This document shows, piece after piece, positions 39,895 to 49,974 of a stretch of 64,000 nt of DNA (within the stretch, counting starts at the first letter, position 1; every line of letters begins with the position of its first letter). A program made the translations under genes and the position numbers. The notes under the pieces were generated by a model, which did no database searches, was not told the origin of the DNA, and saw only the letters and a list, made by a program, of their open reading frames with translations. The DNA is taken from positions 177,126 through 241,125 of the forward strand of contig NZ_LMFB01000016.1 of assembly GCF_001426685.1 (NCBI RefSeq). Direction: 5' to 3'. Origin of the DNA: Rhizobium sp. Root483D2 (GTDB taxonomy: Bacteria; Pseudomonadota; Alphaproteobacteria; Rhizobiales; Rhizobiaceae).

Positions 39895-41691
39895 ATGCGA
39901 ATCAGTGCAATTACGAACTGGGCCTATGGCGTAACCGTCGTCCTGACCGTGCTTTCCGGTGGCGCATTCATTCTGTCGGCCGATAGCGCCAACCAGGAGC
40001 GGCTGGCGGTCGAGGAGCACCTTGCCTTCGAGGCCCTGGCGCAGGACCTTGCCCTTGGCGCCGAGGAGCGAAGTGACGAAGCGCGCCTGTACGTGATGCG
40101 CGGCGACGAGCGTCATCTGATTGCGTTTCACGGCAGGGAAAACGAGGAGCACCGCCGCGAGGCGGCGATCAAGACGTTGAAGGCGCGCGGGGCATCGTCT
40201 GCTGAAACCGCCGCGCTCGAAGAGGTCGAGCAGGATGCCGAGGCGCTGGACCGGCTCGAGGTTGCGGCAATCACCGCCTATGGCAATGGCGAGCAGTCCA
40301 AAGCCCAGCAAATGCTGTTTGGCCCCGAGCACGAGCGCCTGCAGACGGATTTGCTGGAAACGGTCGGCCGCTTCCGCGATCTGGTCAATGCCCGCACCGG
40401 CAATGCGCTGAACGATGCGCGGTTGAGAAGCGACTGGTTCGGCCTTGTCGCCAAGACCATGCTGGCGCTGACGGCAGCGCTTTTTCTCGGCGTTCTCTAT
40501 TGCGTTCTTCGCCGCCGCATCGCCATGCCGCTAGCGCATATGACCGGTATCGTCACCCGGCTCGCCAAGCAGGATTATGCCGTCGAGGTGCCGCTGGACC
40601 AGCGGCGCGACGAAATCGGCGAGATGAACGAAGCCATCCATATTTTTCGCGCCAATGGCCTGGAGCGCGACCGGCTGGATGCGGAGAGGCGGCTCGACCA
40701 GCAGACCAAGGATCTGATCCTGCAGATGATGCACCGGCTGCAGGCCTGCCAGACGCAGACCGAGCTCGCCGATGTCGTGGCGCGGTTTGCGCCGCAGATT
40801 TTCCCCAATCTTGCCGGGCATCTTTATGTTCTCAACGAAAGCCGCACCTTACTTTCGACGATCGGCAGCTGGCTTGATCCGCATCAATCGGCGGCATCCT
40901 TTGCCTCCAGCGCCTGCTGGGGGCTGCGGCGCGGGCGGCCGCATCTGAGCAATCGCGGCCAGAGCGACATTGCCTGCCAGCATCTGAACGAAAGCAATGT
41001 CACAGGACTTTGCGTGCCGCTGACGGCGCAGGGCGATACGATCGGGCTTCTCTATTTCGAGGAACGTTCGGATGTCGTGACCGATGTCGAAACCTCGCGT
41101 CTCTATCTGGAACTGATTGCCGAAAATATCGGCCTTGCGGTTGCCAATCTTCAGTTGCGCGAAAAACTCACCCATCTTGCCGTGCGCGATGCGCTGACGG
41201 GGTTGTTCAACCGGCGCTGGCTGGATGAAAGCCTCAACCGTCATGCACGCGAGGAAGCGGTCAATCCGCTGGTCTGCCTGATGATCGACATCGATCATTT
41301 CAAGCGCTTCAACGACGAATTCGGCCATGATGCCGGCGATGTCGTCATGCAATATGTGGCGCAGATCGTCATCGACATGGTTGGCGGCGCCGGCACGGCC
41401 TACCGGTTCGGCGGCGAGGAGTTCACGGTGCTTTTGCCCGGGATGACCGAGGCGGCCGGCTTCGAATTTGCCGAAGCGCTGCGCACCAAGATCGCGACCG
41501 CACCGCTCTCGCATCGCGGCCGTATCCTTGGTTCGGTGGCGGTGTCCATCGGCGTGGCATCGGCGCCCGCCGCAGGTACGGTGCCGACCTTGCTGACGCG
41601 GGCGGATGCCGCCCTTTTGAATGCCAAGGCCGGTGGCCGCAACATGACGGTCTCGGCCGCAAAGCTCATCCTCGGCGGTCTGCGGGATTAG
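39895..41691 (+). CDS. Membrane HAMP-GAF-GGDEF diguanylate cyclase
   Basis: 598 residues: transmembrane helix 1 near 9-29, a helical periplasmic sensor region (about 30-180), transmembrane helix 2 near 180-205, a HAMP domain ([20 protein letters not shown] to ~260), a GAF-like domain (about 270-425) and a GGDEF domain with [30 protein letters not shown] and the active site [13 protein letters not shown]. It is predicted to make c-di-GMP in response to a periplasmic signal. GGGGA lies just before the ATG. No EAL domain. Confidence 0.92.
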   Translation: MRISAITNWAYGVTVVLTVLSGGAFILSADSANQERLAVEEHLAFEALAQDLALGAEERSDEARLYVMRGDERHLIAFHGRENEEHRREAAIKTLKARGASSAETAALEEVEQDAEALDRLEVAAITAYGNGEQSKAQQMLFGPEHERLQTDLLETVGRFRDLVNARTGNALNDARLRSDWFGLVAKTMLALTAALFLGVLYCVLRRRIAMPLAHMTGIVTRLAKQDYAVEVPLDQRRDEIGEMNEAIHIFRANGLERDRLDAERRLDQQTKDLILQMMHRLQACQTQTELADVVARFAPQIFPNLAGHLYVLNESRTLLSTIGSWLDPHQSAASFASSACWGLRRGRPHLSNRGQSDIACQHLNESNVTGLCVPLTAQGDTIGLLYFEERSDVVTDVETSRLYLELIAENIGLAVANLQLREKLTHLAVRDALTGLFNRRWLDESLNRHAREEAVNPLVCLMIDIDHFKRFNDEFGHDAGDVVMQYVAQIVIDMVGGAGTAYRFGGEEFTVLLPGMTEAAGFEFAEALRTKIATAPLSHRGRILGSVAVSIGVASAPAAGTVPTLLTRADAALLNAKAGGRNMTVSAAKLILGGLRD

Positions 41692-41810
41692 CTTTAGCTG
41701 GGCGGGTGAACGGGCATGAGAGGCGGACCTTACTCCAAGGAGCGACCGTAGGACTTCCATTCTTCCGTCCGCTGGCTTTCAAAACTCGCGTTCTTCGTCT
41801 ATGGTAGTGC

Positions 41811-41823
41811 AAGGTATTACCTT
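41811..41823 (+). promoter_or_regulatory. Candidate autoregulatory operator of the toxin-antitoxin pair
   Basis: AAGGTA-T-TACCTT is a perfect palindrome about a single central base, ending 18 nt before the antitoxin start. Outer ggta/tacc elements (41804 and 41825) extend it. Ribbon-helix-helix antitoxins usually bind such sites in their own promoter. Confidence 0.5.
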
Positions 41824-41840
41824 TTACCGGGGAATGGATG

Positions 41841-42119
41841 ATGGCCGTTGCGACATCAGTCAAGCTTGAGAACGAGCTGAAGGTTCGGGTGCAGAACCTG
41901 GCTACCGCGCGCCGCCGCACGTCTCACTGGATCATGCATGAAGCCATCGCGCAATATGTCGAGCGCGAAGAGAAGCGTGAAGCCTTTCGTGAAGAGACCC
42001 TCAAGGCCTGGGAGGAATTTCAGCAGACCGGCCTGCAGGCCAGCGCTGAGGACGTTGAAAAATGGCTGTCGAGCTGGGGCTCTGAAAATGAGCTTCCGGC
42101 TCCCAAATGCCGGCCGTAA
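41841..42119 (+). CDS. Ribbon-helix-helix antitoxin (ParD/CopG-like)
   Basis: 92 residues starting MAVATSVKLENELKVRVQNL from the ATG at 41841 (GGGGA 7 nt upstream; ATG 41838 is the alternative). The N-terminal TSVKLENELKVRVQNLA strand and RRRTSHWIMHEAIAQYVERE helix pattern are the RHH DNA-binding fold; the C-terminal half should neutralise the toxin. It overlaps the toxin gene by 13 nt, typical for type II pairs. Confidence 0.88.
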   Translation: MAVATSVKLENELKVRVQNLATARRRTSHWIMHEAIAQYVEREEKREAFREETLKAWEEFQQTGLQASAEDVEKWLSSWGSENELPAPKCRP

Positions 42120-42397
42120 TCTTTACTCCGAACGCGATCCGGGACCTTGAAAGACTGCGCCAATTCCTGAGGGCGAAGAACCCGCAGGCAGCACGGTCGG
42201 CCGGGGAGGCGATCCTTCAGGGTGTGCGCATTCTTGGCTCACAACCGCATATCGGCCGCCTCGTCGAGGGCCTGCCGGAAGAATTTCGGGAATGGCTGAT
42301 TGATTTTGGCGATAGCGGCTATGTCACCCGTTACAGGTTTGACGGAGAGATGGTAACAATTTTGGCGCTACGGCATCAGCGGGAAGCCGGGTTTTAA
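42107..42397 (+). CDS. ParE/RelE-superfamily toxin
   Basis: 96 residues with the superfamily pattern: IFTPNAIRDLERLRQFLRAK helix at the start, AGEAILQGVRILGSQPHIGR in the middle, and the strand end YVTRYRFDGEMVTILALRHQ with the conserved arginine and RHQREAGF. ParE members inhibit gyrase and RelE members cut mRNA; the sequence resembles ParE more but activity cannot be decided. It follows its antitoxin with a 13-nt overlap. Confidence 0.87.
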   Translation: MPAVIFTPNAIRDLERLRQFLRAKNPQAARSAGEAILQGVRILGSQPHIGRLVEGLPEEFREWLIDFGDSGYVTRYRFDGEMVTILALRHQREAGF

Positions 42398-42424
42398 GGT
42401 GTGGCTCGGCTTCATGGCCCCCGC

Positions 42425-44896
42425 CTAAACCTTCTCCACAAACCCATCCAGCACCCGCTTCTGTCCGGCCCGGTCGAAATCGATCGTCAGCTTGTTGCCC
42501 TCGATACCGGCGATATTCCCGTTGCCGAACTTGATATGGAACACCCGGTCGCCGACGGTGAATTTTGAAGGTTCGTCGATCTTGGACTTGGCGATCAGTT
42601 CGCCGTCGATGGTGCGCGCTTTCGGGCCGCTTTCGCCGTAGCCGATGCGTTCGATCGAGACGCCGGAGCGGTTGCCCCAGTTATCGCGGGTGGCGTCGGT
42701 CTTGTTGGCCTGGGCGCGTTTCCAGCCGGGGGTGGAATAGGTGTTGGCGAAGGGTTCTTGCTTGTCGAAGCGGGATTGGCCGTAGCCGCCGCGATTATAG
42801 CCGCCATAGGATTGCTCGGCTTCCGAGACTTCGACATGGGCGGTCGGCAGTTCGTCGAGGAAGCGCGAGGGGAGCGTCGATTGCCACAGGCCGTGGATGC
42901 GGCGGTTGGAGACGAACCAGATGTGGCAGCGGCGTTTTGCCCGCGTCAGGCCGACATAGGCAAGGCGTCGCTCTTCCTCCAGGCCTGAGCGGCCGCCTTC
43001 GTCCAGCGCGCGCTGGTGCGGAAACAGGCCTTCCTCCCAGCCGGGCAGGAAAACGGTCTCGAATTCCAGCCCCTTAGCCGAATGCAGCGTCATGATCGAG
43101 ACGGCGTCGAGCTCGGCATTCTGCTCGACATCCATTACCAGGGCGATATGTTCGAGGAAGCCGCGCATGCTTTCGAACTGTTCCATCGAGCGGATCAGTT
43201 CCTTCAGGTTTTCCAGCCGGCCCGGCGCTTCCGCCGATTTGTCGTTCTTCCACATATCCGTATATCCGGACTCTTCGAGAATGGTCTCGGCAAGCTCGGT
43301 ATGCGGCGTGTTTTCAAGCAGGCCCTGCCAGCGCTGGAACATCGTCACGACGTCATAGAGCGACTTGCGCGGCTTCGGCTTCATCTCGTCGGTTTCGATG
43401 ATATCGCCTGATGCTGCCAGCATCGGGATATCGCGCTTGCGGGCATAGTCGTGCAGGGCACGCACGGTGGTATCGCCAAGGCCGCGTTTCGGCGTATTGA
43501 CGATGCGCTCGAAGGCGAGGTCATCGGCCGGCTGGCATACGAGGCGGAAATAGGCCAGCGCATCGCGGATCTCCAGGCGCTCGTAAAAGCGCGGGCCGCC
43601 GATGACGCGGTAATTGAGGCCAAGCGTGACGAAACGGTCTTCGAACTCGCGCATCTGGAAGGAGGCGCGCACCAGGATGGCCATGTTGTTCAGCGGGTGG
43701 TCGGTGCGCTGCAGCTGCTCGATCTCCTCGCCGACGGCGCGGGCTTCCTCCTCGGAATCCCAGGCGGCATGCACCTGCACCTTGTCGTCATTGGGATCGA
43801 CGCGGTCGGTAAACAGCGTCTTGCCGAGGCGGCCCTCATTATGAGCGATGAGATGGCCGGCGGCGCCGAGGATATGTTCGGTGGAGCGGTAGTTGCGCTC
43901 GAGCTTGATGACCTTGGCGCCTGGAAAATCCTTCTCGAAGCGCAGGATATTATCCACCTCGGCACCGCGCCAGCCGTAGATCGACTGGTCGTCGTCGCCG
44001 ACGCAGCAGACGTTCTGCGGCACGCCCTTCGGCCGCTGGGCAAGCAGCCTCAGCCACATATACTGGGCGGTGTTGGTATCCTGATACTCGTCAACGAGGA
44101 TGAAGCGGAACTTGTCGTGATATTCGCGAAGCACATCCGGATTGGTGCGGAACATGCGGATCGGATGCAACAACAGATCGCCAAAATCGCAGGCGTTCAG
44201 CGTCATCAGCCGGGCCTGATAGGCAGCGTAGAGTTCGCGGCCCTTGCCGTTGGCAAACGAGCGGGCGTCGCCTTCTGGAATGTCGGCGGGCGAAAGGCCC
44301 TTGTTCTTCCAGCCGTCGATCATCTGGGCAAATTGCTTGGCCGGCCAGCGCTTGTCGTCAATGCCGTCGGCCTGGATCAACTGCTTGATCAGGCGCACGA
44401 CATCGTCGGTATCCAGGATGGTGAAAGAGGATTTCAGGCCCACCAGTTCGGCATGGCGGCGCAAAAGCTTCACGCCGATCGAATGGAACGTACCCATCCA
44501 CGGCATGCCTTCGACAGCCCCTCCGACGAGGACGCCGACGCGCTCCTTCATCTCGCGGGCCGCCTTGTTGGTGAAGGTGACGGCGAGGATTTGCGAAGGG
44601 AAGGCGCGGCCGGAGGCAAGGATATGGGCGATGCGGGTGGTGAGCACGCGGGTCTTGCCGGTGCCGGCGCCGGCCAGCACCAGAACCGGGCCGTCGAGTG
44701 CTTCCACCGCTTCGCGCTGCTCGGGATTGAGGCCGGAGAGATAGTCTGGAACACGATGCTGATCGCGCGCTTGCATGGCGCGGGCTGCGATGCCGCTTGC
44801 GGGTGCCGGCGGTACCGCCTGCGGGCTCACGCCTCGCTGCGGGCGCGGCGCCGGCTCCTCGTCGAAGAAGGGGATATCGTCAAAACCATTGCTCAT
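42425..44896 (-). CDS. uvrD: UvrD/PcrA-type ATP-dependent DNA helicase
   Basis: Superfamily 1 3'-5' helicase for nucleotide excision and mismatch repair. From the ATG at 44896 it has 823 residues (an in-frame TTG at 44905 would add three). All SF1 motifs are present: LAGAGTGKTRVLTTRIAHIL (Walker A), TFTNKAAREMKERV, VDEYQDTN (Walker B), GDDDQSIYGWRGAE, RNYRSTEHIL, TLHSAKGLEFETVFLPGWE and VGLTRAKRR. The C-terminal tail ends in a Tudor-like segment (VGDRVFHIKFGNGNIAGIEG) typical of PcrA. It runs convergent with the toxin gene, 27 nt apart. Confidence 0.95.
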   Translation of the reverse strand: MSNGFDDIPFFDEEPAPRPQRGVSPQAVPPAPASGIAARAMQARDQHRVPDYLSGLNPEQREAVEALDGPVLVLAGAGTGKTRVLTTRIAHILASGRAFPSQILAVTFTNKAAREMKERVGVLVGGAVEGMPWMGTFHSIGVKLLRRHAELVGLKSSFTILDTDDVVRLIKQLIQADGIDDKRWPAKQFAQMIDGWKNKGLSPADIPEGDARSFANGKGRELYAAYQARLMTLNACDFGDLLLHPIRMFRTNPDVLREYHDKFRFILVDEYQDTNTAQYMWLRLLAQRPKGVPQNVCCVGDDDQSIYGWRGAEVDNILRFEKDFPGAKVIKLERNYRSTEHILGAAGHLIAHNEGRLGKTLFTDRVDPNDDKVQVHAAWDSEEEARAVGEEIEQLQRTDHPLNNMAILVRASFQMREFEDRFVTLGLNYRVIGGPRFYERLEIRDALAYFRLVCQPADDLAFERIVNTPKRGLGDTTVRALHDYARKRDIPMLAASGDIIETDEMKPKPRKSLYDVVTMFQRWQGLLENTPHTELAETILEESGYTDMWKNDKSAEAPGRLENLKELIRSMEQFESMRGFLEHIALVMDVEQNAELDAVSIMTLHSAKGLEFETVFLPGWEEGLFPHQRALDEGGRSGLEEERRLAYVGLTRAKRRCHIWFVSNRRIHGLWQSTLPSRFLDELPTAHVEVSEAEQSYGGYNRGGYGQSRFDKQEPFANTYSTPGWKRAQANKTDATRDNWGNRSGVSIERIGYGESGPKARTIDGELIAKSKIDEPSKFTVGDRVFHIKFGNGNIAGIEGNKLTIDFDRAGQKRVLDGFVEKV

Positions 44897-44999
44897 GCGG
44901 CTCAATGTAGTGATTCGGAGCCGAAAGGCCAGAATTCCGTTCTGCTTTTATTCCAAAATGTCCAGCTTCTCTGTGGAGACAACCGCTTTTTGGCCGCGA

Positions 45000-45410
45000 T
45001 CAGGGGAGATGATCGGCATCGAAGACGGGATCGACGGGAAGCTGCAGGGCTGTCGCCAGCTGGTTGGTCTTGGCCGCAAGGGCGATGACGCGCAGGAGAT
45101 CGGCATGCTGCGCAGCCGTCATGCCCTTGGCCTTTGCGGCCGCCGTATGCGAATGGGCGCAGTAGCCGCAGCCATTGGTGACGGACACGGCGATATAGAG
45201 CATTTCCTTGACCAGCGGATCCAGCGCCGACGGCGTCGCCATCACGGCTTTAACCTCGGCCCAGGTCTTTTCGAGCAGGCCGCTGTCAAACGCGAGATAG
45301 TGCCACATATTGTTGACGAAATCGGATTTGCGTGTGGCCCTTATGTCGTCGAAGACGGCTTTGACACGGGGATCGGATTCCGGATCAGGATGTTTTGCTG
45401 TCGTGCTCAT
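45000..45410 (-). CDS. Carboxymuconolactone decarboxylase/AhpD-like protein
   Basis: 136 residues of the CMD family with the peroxidase-type motif NGCGYCAHSHTAAA carrying CxxC plus His, as in AhpD alkylhydroperoxidase-like proteins. Start ATG at 45410. The motif suggests a redox role, but CMD family members differ and I do not assign a substrate. It stands alone; the divergent efflux genes begin 216 nt away. Confidence 0.85.
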   Translation of the reverse strand: MSTTAKHPDPESDPRVKAVFDDIRATRKSDFVNNMWHYLAFDSGLLEKTWAEVKAVMATPSALDPLVKEMLYIAVSVTNGCGYCAHSHTAAAKAKGMTAAQHADLLRVIALAAKTNQLATALQLPVDPVFDADHLP

Positions 45411-45500
45411 GGCGGGCCTCCGTTGCCATCGAGGCTAAGGCGCGGCCCGTCTTGTGTCGAGTGGCTGAGATAAAGATCGTGGAACCCAAAAAGAGCTTTT

Positions 45501-45551
45501 GTTACAATTGCGTAATGATGGCATTTTAGCGTTGCCTGTATACGGCAAACA
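45501..45551 (+). promoter_or_regulatory. Two inverted repeats upstream of the RND efflux pair
   Basis: TTAC-aattgc-GTAA (45502-45515) and TTGCC-tgtatac-GGCAA (45532-45548) lie 75-125 nt before the efflux start. Efflux operons are often controlled by TetR or MarR repressors binding such palindromes, but no regulator gene lies beside this one. Confidence 0.35.
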
Positions 45552-45625
45552 TGAATAGTTGCCGCAAATACTGCGGTTTTTGTGCCTCAATGGCCGAAAC
45601 AAGCTTGATTTAATTGGAGTTTTGC

Positions 45626-46840
45626 ATGCGGCTTTGGAAGCAGCTTTTGATCTGCCTGGTCATTCTTGTGGTCGGCCTTGGCGTCTGGGTTCGCTTCGTG
45701 CCGGGTGCAGCGGCAATCCTTGCCAAGGTTGGCGTGCCCGAGACAGTTCTGGCCTATGCCGCAAAACCGGTGGATGCGGCCAAACAGGGCGGCGCACGGG
45801 TGCAGGGCGGCCAGAACCAGGGCGGCGGCAATCAGGCTGGCGGCACGCCGCTTGTCGTGACGCAGCCGGCCGATACCGCTGTTGTCAATGACAGGCTGAA
45901 TGCGATCGGCAGCGGCGAGGCCATCCTGTCGGTCAGCGTCACGCCGCTTGCGACCGGCAATCTCTCCGACATCCTGGTCAAATCCGGCGACCGCATCGAA
46001 AAGGGGCAGGTGATTGCCACGCTCGACAGCGACGAGCAGAAGATCGCAGCCGCGCAGGCCAAGGTCGCCGTCGATAGTGCCGGCGAAAAGGTCGAGCGCA
46101 ACCGCAAGCTCGGCAACGCCGTCTCGGTGGCCATCCTGCGCGAAGCCGAATTTGCCATGCAGGCTGCACAACTGGCGCTGCAGACGGCGGAACTGGATTT
46201 GAAGCGGCGCGATATCGCAGCGCCCTCCGGCGGCATCGTCGGCATCATCACGGCGCATCCGGGAGATTATGTCACGACTTCGACGTCGATCGCCGTGGTG
46301 GATGACCGCTCGCAGATCCTTGTCGATTTCTGGGTGCCGGAGCGGTTTTCGACCATGGTTTCCGTCGGCCAGCCGGTTTCGGCAACCGCAATCGCGATGC
46401 CGACCTCTGAACTGTCCGGCGTCATCGACGCGATCGACAACCGCGTGGATCAGGCGAGCCGGACGTTGCGGGTGCGGGCGCGGATCGACAATCCCGACGA
46501 TACGCTGCGGGCCGGCATGTCGTTTTCCGTTTCTGTACGCTTCCCCGGAGACACCTATCCGACGGTCAACCCGCTGGCGATCCAGTGGAGCGCCGATGGC
46601 TCGTTCGTCTGGCGTGTTCAGGATGAGAAGTCGCAGCGGGTTCCCGTGAAAATCATCCAGCGCAATTCCGACAAGGTGCTGGTCGACGCAAAGCTCGCCA
46701 AGGGCGATGCCCTGGTGATCGAGGGCGTGCAGCGGCTGCGCGATGGCGGTGCGGTTCGCATCGCCGGAGAACCGCTGCAGCAGAAGCCGGCACAAGACAA
46801 TCAGGAACAGAAGGTTTCCGAGGCGGAGGCGCCGAAATGA
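45626..46840 (+). CDS. RND efflux membrane fusion (periplasmic adaptor) protein
   Basis: Periplasmic adaptor linking the RND pump to an outer-membrane channel. From the ATG at 45626 with GGAG at 45616-45619 it has 404 residues: an N-terminal signal/anchor helix, a Gly/Gln-rich linker (residues ~52-70), the lipoyl fold VTPLATGNLSDILVKSGDRI, a short coiled-coil hairpin, DIAAPSGGIVGIITAHPGDYV and the beta-barrel VDDRSQILVDFWVPERF. Its stop overlaps the pump start (ATGA). No lipobox is evident. Confidence 0.93.
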   Translation: MRLWKQLLICLVILVVGLGVWVRFVPGAAAILAKVGVPETVLAYAAKPVDAAKQGGARVQGGQNQGGGNQAGGTPLVVTQPADTAVVNDRLNAIGSGEAILSVSVTPLATGNLSDILVKSGDRIEKGQVIATLDSDEQKIAAAQAKVAVDSAGEKVERNRKLGNAVSVAILREAEFAMQAAQLALQTAELDLKRRDIAAPSGGIVGIITAHPGDYVTTSTSIAVVDDRSQILVDFWVPERFSTMVSVGQPVSATAIAMPTSELSGVIDAIDNRVDQASRTLRVRARIDNPDDTLRAGMSFSVSVRFPGDTYPTVNPLAIQWSADGSFVWRVQDEKSQRVPVKIIQRNSDKVLVDAKLAKGDALVIEGVQRLRDGGAVRIAGEPLQQKPAQDNQEQKVSEAEAPK

Positions 46841-49800
46841 GCGGCGGTTCCGGGCACAAGGGAGCTGGCACCGCAGGCTTTACGGCGCTGTTCATTCGCA
46901 GGCCGATCTTTGCGCTTGTCGTCAATACGCTGATCATCGTTGCAGGTCTTGCGGCGCTGAACGGCATTGAAATCCGCGAATTGCCGCAGGTGGATCAGCC
47001 GGTGGTGTCGGTCAATACCCAGTTCGACGGTGCTTCGCCCGAAACGGTGGACCGCGAACTGACCTCGGTGATCGAGGGTGCCGTTTCGCGCGTGCAGGGC
47101 ATCAAGGACATTTCCTCGACCTCGCAATATGCGCAGAGCCGCGTCACGCTGCAGTTTTCCGATACGACCGATATCGGCCAGGCGTCCAATGATATCCGCG
47201 ATGCGCTCGGACGCGTCAGCAACCAGTTGCCGGAGGATGCCGACGAGCCGCGCATCGTCAAGGCCGATGCCGACAGTCAGCCGATCATGCGCCTGGCGCT
47301 GACATCCGACACGCTGTCGATGGAGGACCTGACGCTTCTGGCCGAAAACGAGATCACCGACAGGCTGGCAGCCGTGGAGGGCGTCGCCGACGTGCAGATC
47401 AACGGCGACCAGGAAAAGATCTTCCGCATCGATATCAACCAGTCAAAGCTTGCCAGCCGTGGCCTGACGGTTGCCAATCTGCGCACAAGCCTTGCCACCG
47501 CCTCGCTCGACGTACCGGCGGGCTCGCTGACCAGCGTCAACCAGGATATTTCGGTGCGCGCCACCGCCGATCTGCAGACGCCGGAACAGTTTGAAAACCT
47601 CCTGCTTGGCGACAATGTCCGGCTTGGCGATATTGCCACGGTGACGCTCGGTCCGGATATCGGCACGTCCTCGCTGCGCTCGGATGGACGCCAGGGCATC
47701 GGCCTTGGCATCATCCGCCAGGCGCAGTCCAATACGCTGGATATTTCCGAGGGCGTGAAGACGGCGGTGACCACCATTGCCGAAATCCTGCCGAAGGGCA
47801 CGCAGCTCAAGGTGACCAGCGATGACGCCGTGTTCATCGAAGGTGCCATCCACGAGGTTGAAATCGCGCTGATCGCCTCGGTGATCATCGTTACCCTGGT
47901 GATCTATATGTTCCTGCTCGACTGGCGGGCAACGCTCATTCCGACGCTGACCATGCCGATCGCCCTGATCGGCACCTGTGCTGCGATCTACATGGCCGGC
48001 TTTTCCATCAATATTTTGACGCTTCTCGCTATCGTTCTGGCAACGGGACTGGTGGTGGACGATGCGATCGTGGTCCTGGAAAACATCGTGCGGCGGCGCG
48101 GCGAGGGCATGGGGCCGCGCGCTGCGGCAGTGCTCGGTACGCTCGAAGTGTTCTTCGCCGTCATCGCGACGACCGCGACGCTTGCCGCTGTCTTCGTGCC
48201 CTTGTCCTTCCTGCCGGGGCAGACCGGCGGCTTGTTCCGCGAGTTCGGCTTCGTGCTGGCCTTTGCCATTCTGCTTTCCGCCTTCGTGTCTTTGACGCTG
48301 TGTCCGATGCTGGCCTCGCGCATGCTGAAACCGCATGCCGAAAACCATGGCCATACCGGCTTCATGGGCCGGATCGGTGCGTTTGCGGCGGCCTTCTACA
48401 GGCGCACGCTGGGTGCCTGCCTCAATTCACCGCTGATCGTCTTCATGGTCGCCATCATGGTGACGGCTGCCGGTGGCGGCGCCTTCACGCTGCTCAAATC
48501 GGAGCTGACGCCGACGGAGGACCGCTCGCGCATCATGGTGCGTATCCAGGCGCCGCAGGGCGTGTCGCTGGAATATACCCAGGCGCAGATGCGCCGGGTC
48601 GAGGATGGCCTGAAGCCGCTGGTTGATAATGGCGAGATCGCCAATGTCTTTTCCGTGTCCGGCCAGGGCGGCGCGGTCAATACGGGGTTCATGGTGCTGA
48701 CGCTGGCGCCTTGGAGCGACCGCGACCGCACGCAGCAGCAGATTTCGGCGGATATTACCAAGATCACCTCGAATATCCCTTCGATCCGCGCTTTCCCGAT
48801 CCAGCCGAACAGCCTTGGCATTCGCGGTGCGGGCAACGGCCTGCAGGTGGCGCTGGTCGGCAATGATTATGCCAAGCTCGGCGATGCCGCATCCAAACTG
48901 GTGCGGCAGATGGAAGACAGCGGCAGTTTCGAAAATGTCCGCCTGAACTATGAGGCCAATCAGGCGCAGCTCTCCGTGACGATCGACCGCGACCGCGCAT
49001 CCGATCTGGGCATCGATATTGTCGGCCTGTCGGCGGCGCTGCAGGCGATGCTCGATGGCAATAGCGTGCTCGATGTGTATGTCGAGGGCGAATCCTATCC
49101 GGTCAAGCTGTTGTCGACCACCAATCCGGTCAACGACCCGACGGACCTGCAGAACATCTTTCTGAAAACCGGTGACGGCAAGATCGTGCCGATGTCGACC
49201 ATCGCATCGGTCGAGGAAAAAGCCGTTGCGCCGCAATTGTCGCGCGAGCAGCAGCTCCGGTCGGTGTCGCTGTCTGGCGGGCTCACGTCCGGCATTGCGC
49301 TCGGCGATGCCCTGGCCATGGTCCAGCAGATGGCCGAACCGCTCCTGCCGCCGGGCTCGCGCGTCGTGCCGCTGGCCGAAGCCGCGACGCTCGACGAAAA
49401 TGCCAACGGCATGTTTGTCACCTTCGGCTTTGCGCTGGTCATCATCTTCCTGGTGCTGGCGGCGCAGTTCGAAAGCCTGATCAGCGGCCTGATCATCATG
49501 TCGACCGTGCCGCTCGGCCTTGCCTGCGCCGTGTTTGCCATGCTGCTGACCGGCAACACGCTCAACATCTACAGCCAGATCGGACTGGTGCTGCTGGTCG
49601 GCATCATGGCGAAGAACGGCATCCTGATCGTCGAATTTGCCAACCAGCTGCGCGACCGTGGCGAGGACCTGCGCTCGGCGATCGAGAATGCGGCCAATAT
49701 CCGCCTGCGCCCAGTGATGATGACGATGATCGCCACCATTGTAGGTGCGGTGCCGCTTGTCATGGCAAGCGGGGCGGGTGCCGAAGCGCGCGTCGCGCTC

Positions 49801-49974
49801 GGCTGGGTGCTGGTCGGCGGCCTTGGCCTTGCCACTATCGTCACGCTTTACCTGACCCCAGTTGCCTATCTGGTCATCGGCCGGTTTACCAAGCCGCATG
49901 TGGACGAGGAGCGGCGGCTGCAGACCGAGATGCGGCATGCCGAGACGCTGCAATTGGCGGAAGCTGCGGAATAG
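46837..49974 (+). CDS. RND-family multidrug efflux pump (AcrB/MexB-like inner-membrane transporter)
   Basis: Proton-driven exporter of 1045 residues with the 12-helix RND architecture, two large periplasmic loops and the proton-relay aspartate pair in ATGLVVDDAIVVLENI near residue 405. Other family elements are FIRRPIFALVVNTLIIVAGL, TLLAIVLATG and LTPTEDRSRIMVRIQAPQGV. It belongs to the hydrophobe/amphiphile group rather than the metal-ion group (no CusA-type motifs). No outer-membrane factor gene follows, so it must borrow one. Substrates are unknown. Confidence 0.95.
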   Translation: MSGGSGHKGAGTAGFTALFIRRPIFALVVNTLIIVAGLAALNGIEIRELPQVDQPVVSVNTQFDGASPETVDRELTSVIEGAVSRVQGIKDISSTSQYAQSRVTLQFSDTTDIGQASNDIRDALGRVSNQLPEDADEPRIVKADADSQPIMRLALTSDTLSMEDLTLLAENEITDRLAAVEGVADVQINGDQEKIFRIDINQSKLASRGLTVANLRTSLATASLDVPAGSLTSVNQDISVRATADLQTPEQFENLLLGDNVRLGDIATVTLGPDIGTSSLRSDGRQGIGLGIIRQAQSNTLDISEGVKTAVTTIAEILPKGTQLKVTSDDAVFIEGAIHEVEIALIASVIIVTLVIYMFLLDWRATLIPTLTMPIALIGTCAAIYMAGFSINILTLLAIVLATGLVVDDAIVVLENIVRRRGEGMGPRAAAVLGTLEVFFAVIATTATLAAVFVPLSFLPGQTGGLFREFGFVLAFAILLSAFVSLTLCPMLASRMLKPHAENHGHTGFMGRIGAFAAAFYRRTLGACLNSPLIVFMVAIMVTAAGGGAFTLLKSELTPTEDRSRIMVRIQAPQGVSLEYTQAQMRRVEDGLKPLVDNGEIANVFSVSGQGGAVNTGFMVLTLAPWSDRDRTQQQISADITKITSNIPSIRAFPIQPNSLGIRGAGNGLQVALVGNDYAKLGDAASKLVRQMEDSGSFENVRLNYEANQAQLSVTIDRDRASDLGIDIVGLSAALQAMLDGNSVLDVYVEGESYPVKLLSTTNPVNDPTDLQNIFLKTGDGKIVPMSTIASVEEKAVAPQLSREQQLRSVSLSGGLTSGIALGDALAMVQQMAEPLLPPGSRVVPLAEAATLDENANGMFVTFGFALVIIFLVLAAQFESLISGLIIMSTVPLGLACAVFAMLLTGNTLNIYSQIGLVLLVGIMAKNGILIVEFANQLRDRGEDLRSAIENAANIRLRPVMMTMIATIVGAVPLVMASGAGAEARVALGWVLVGGLGLATIVTLYLTPVAYLVIGRFTKPHVDEERRLQTEMRHAETLQLAEAAE

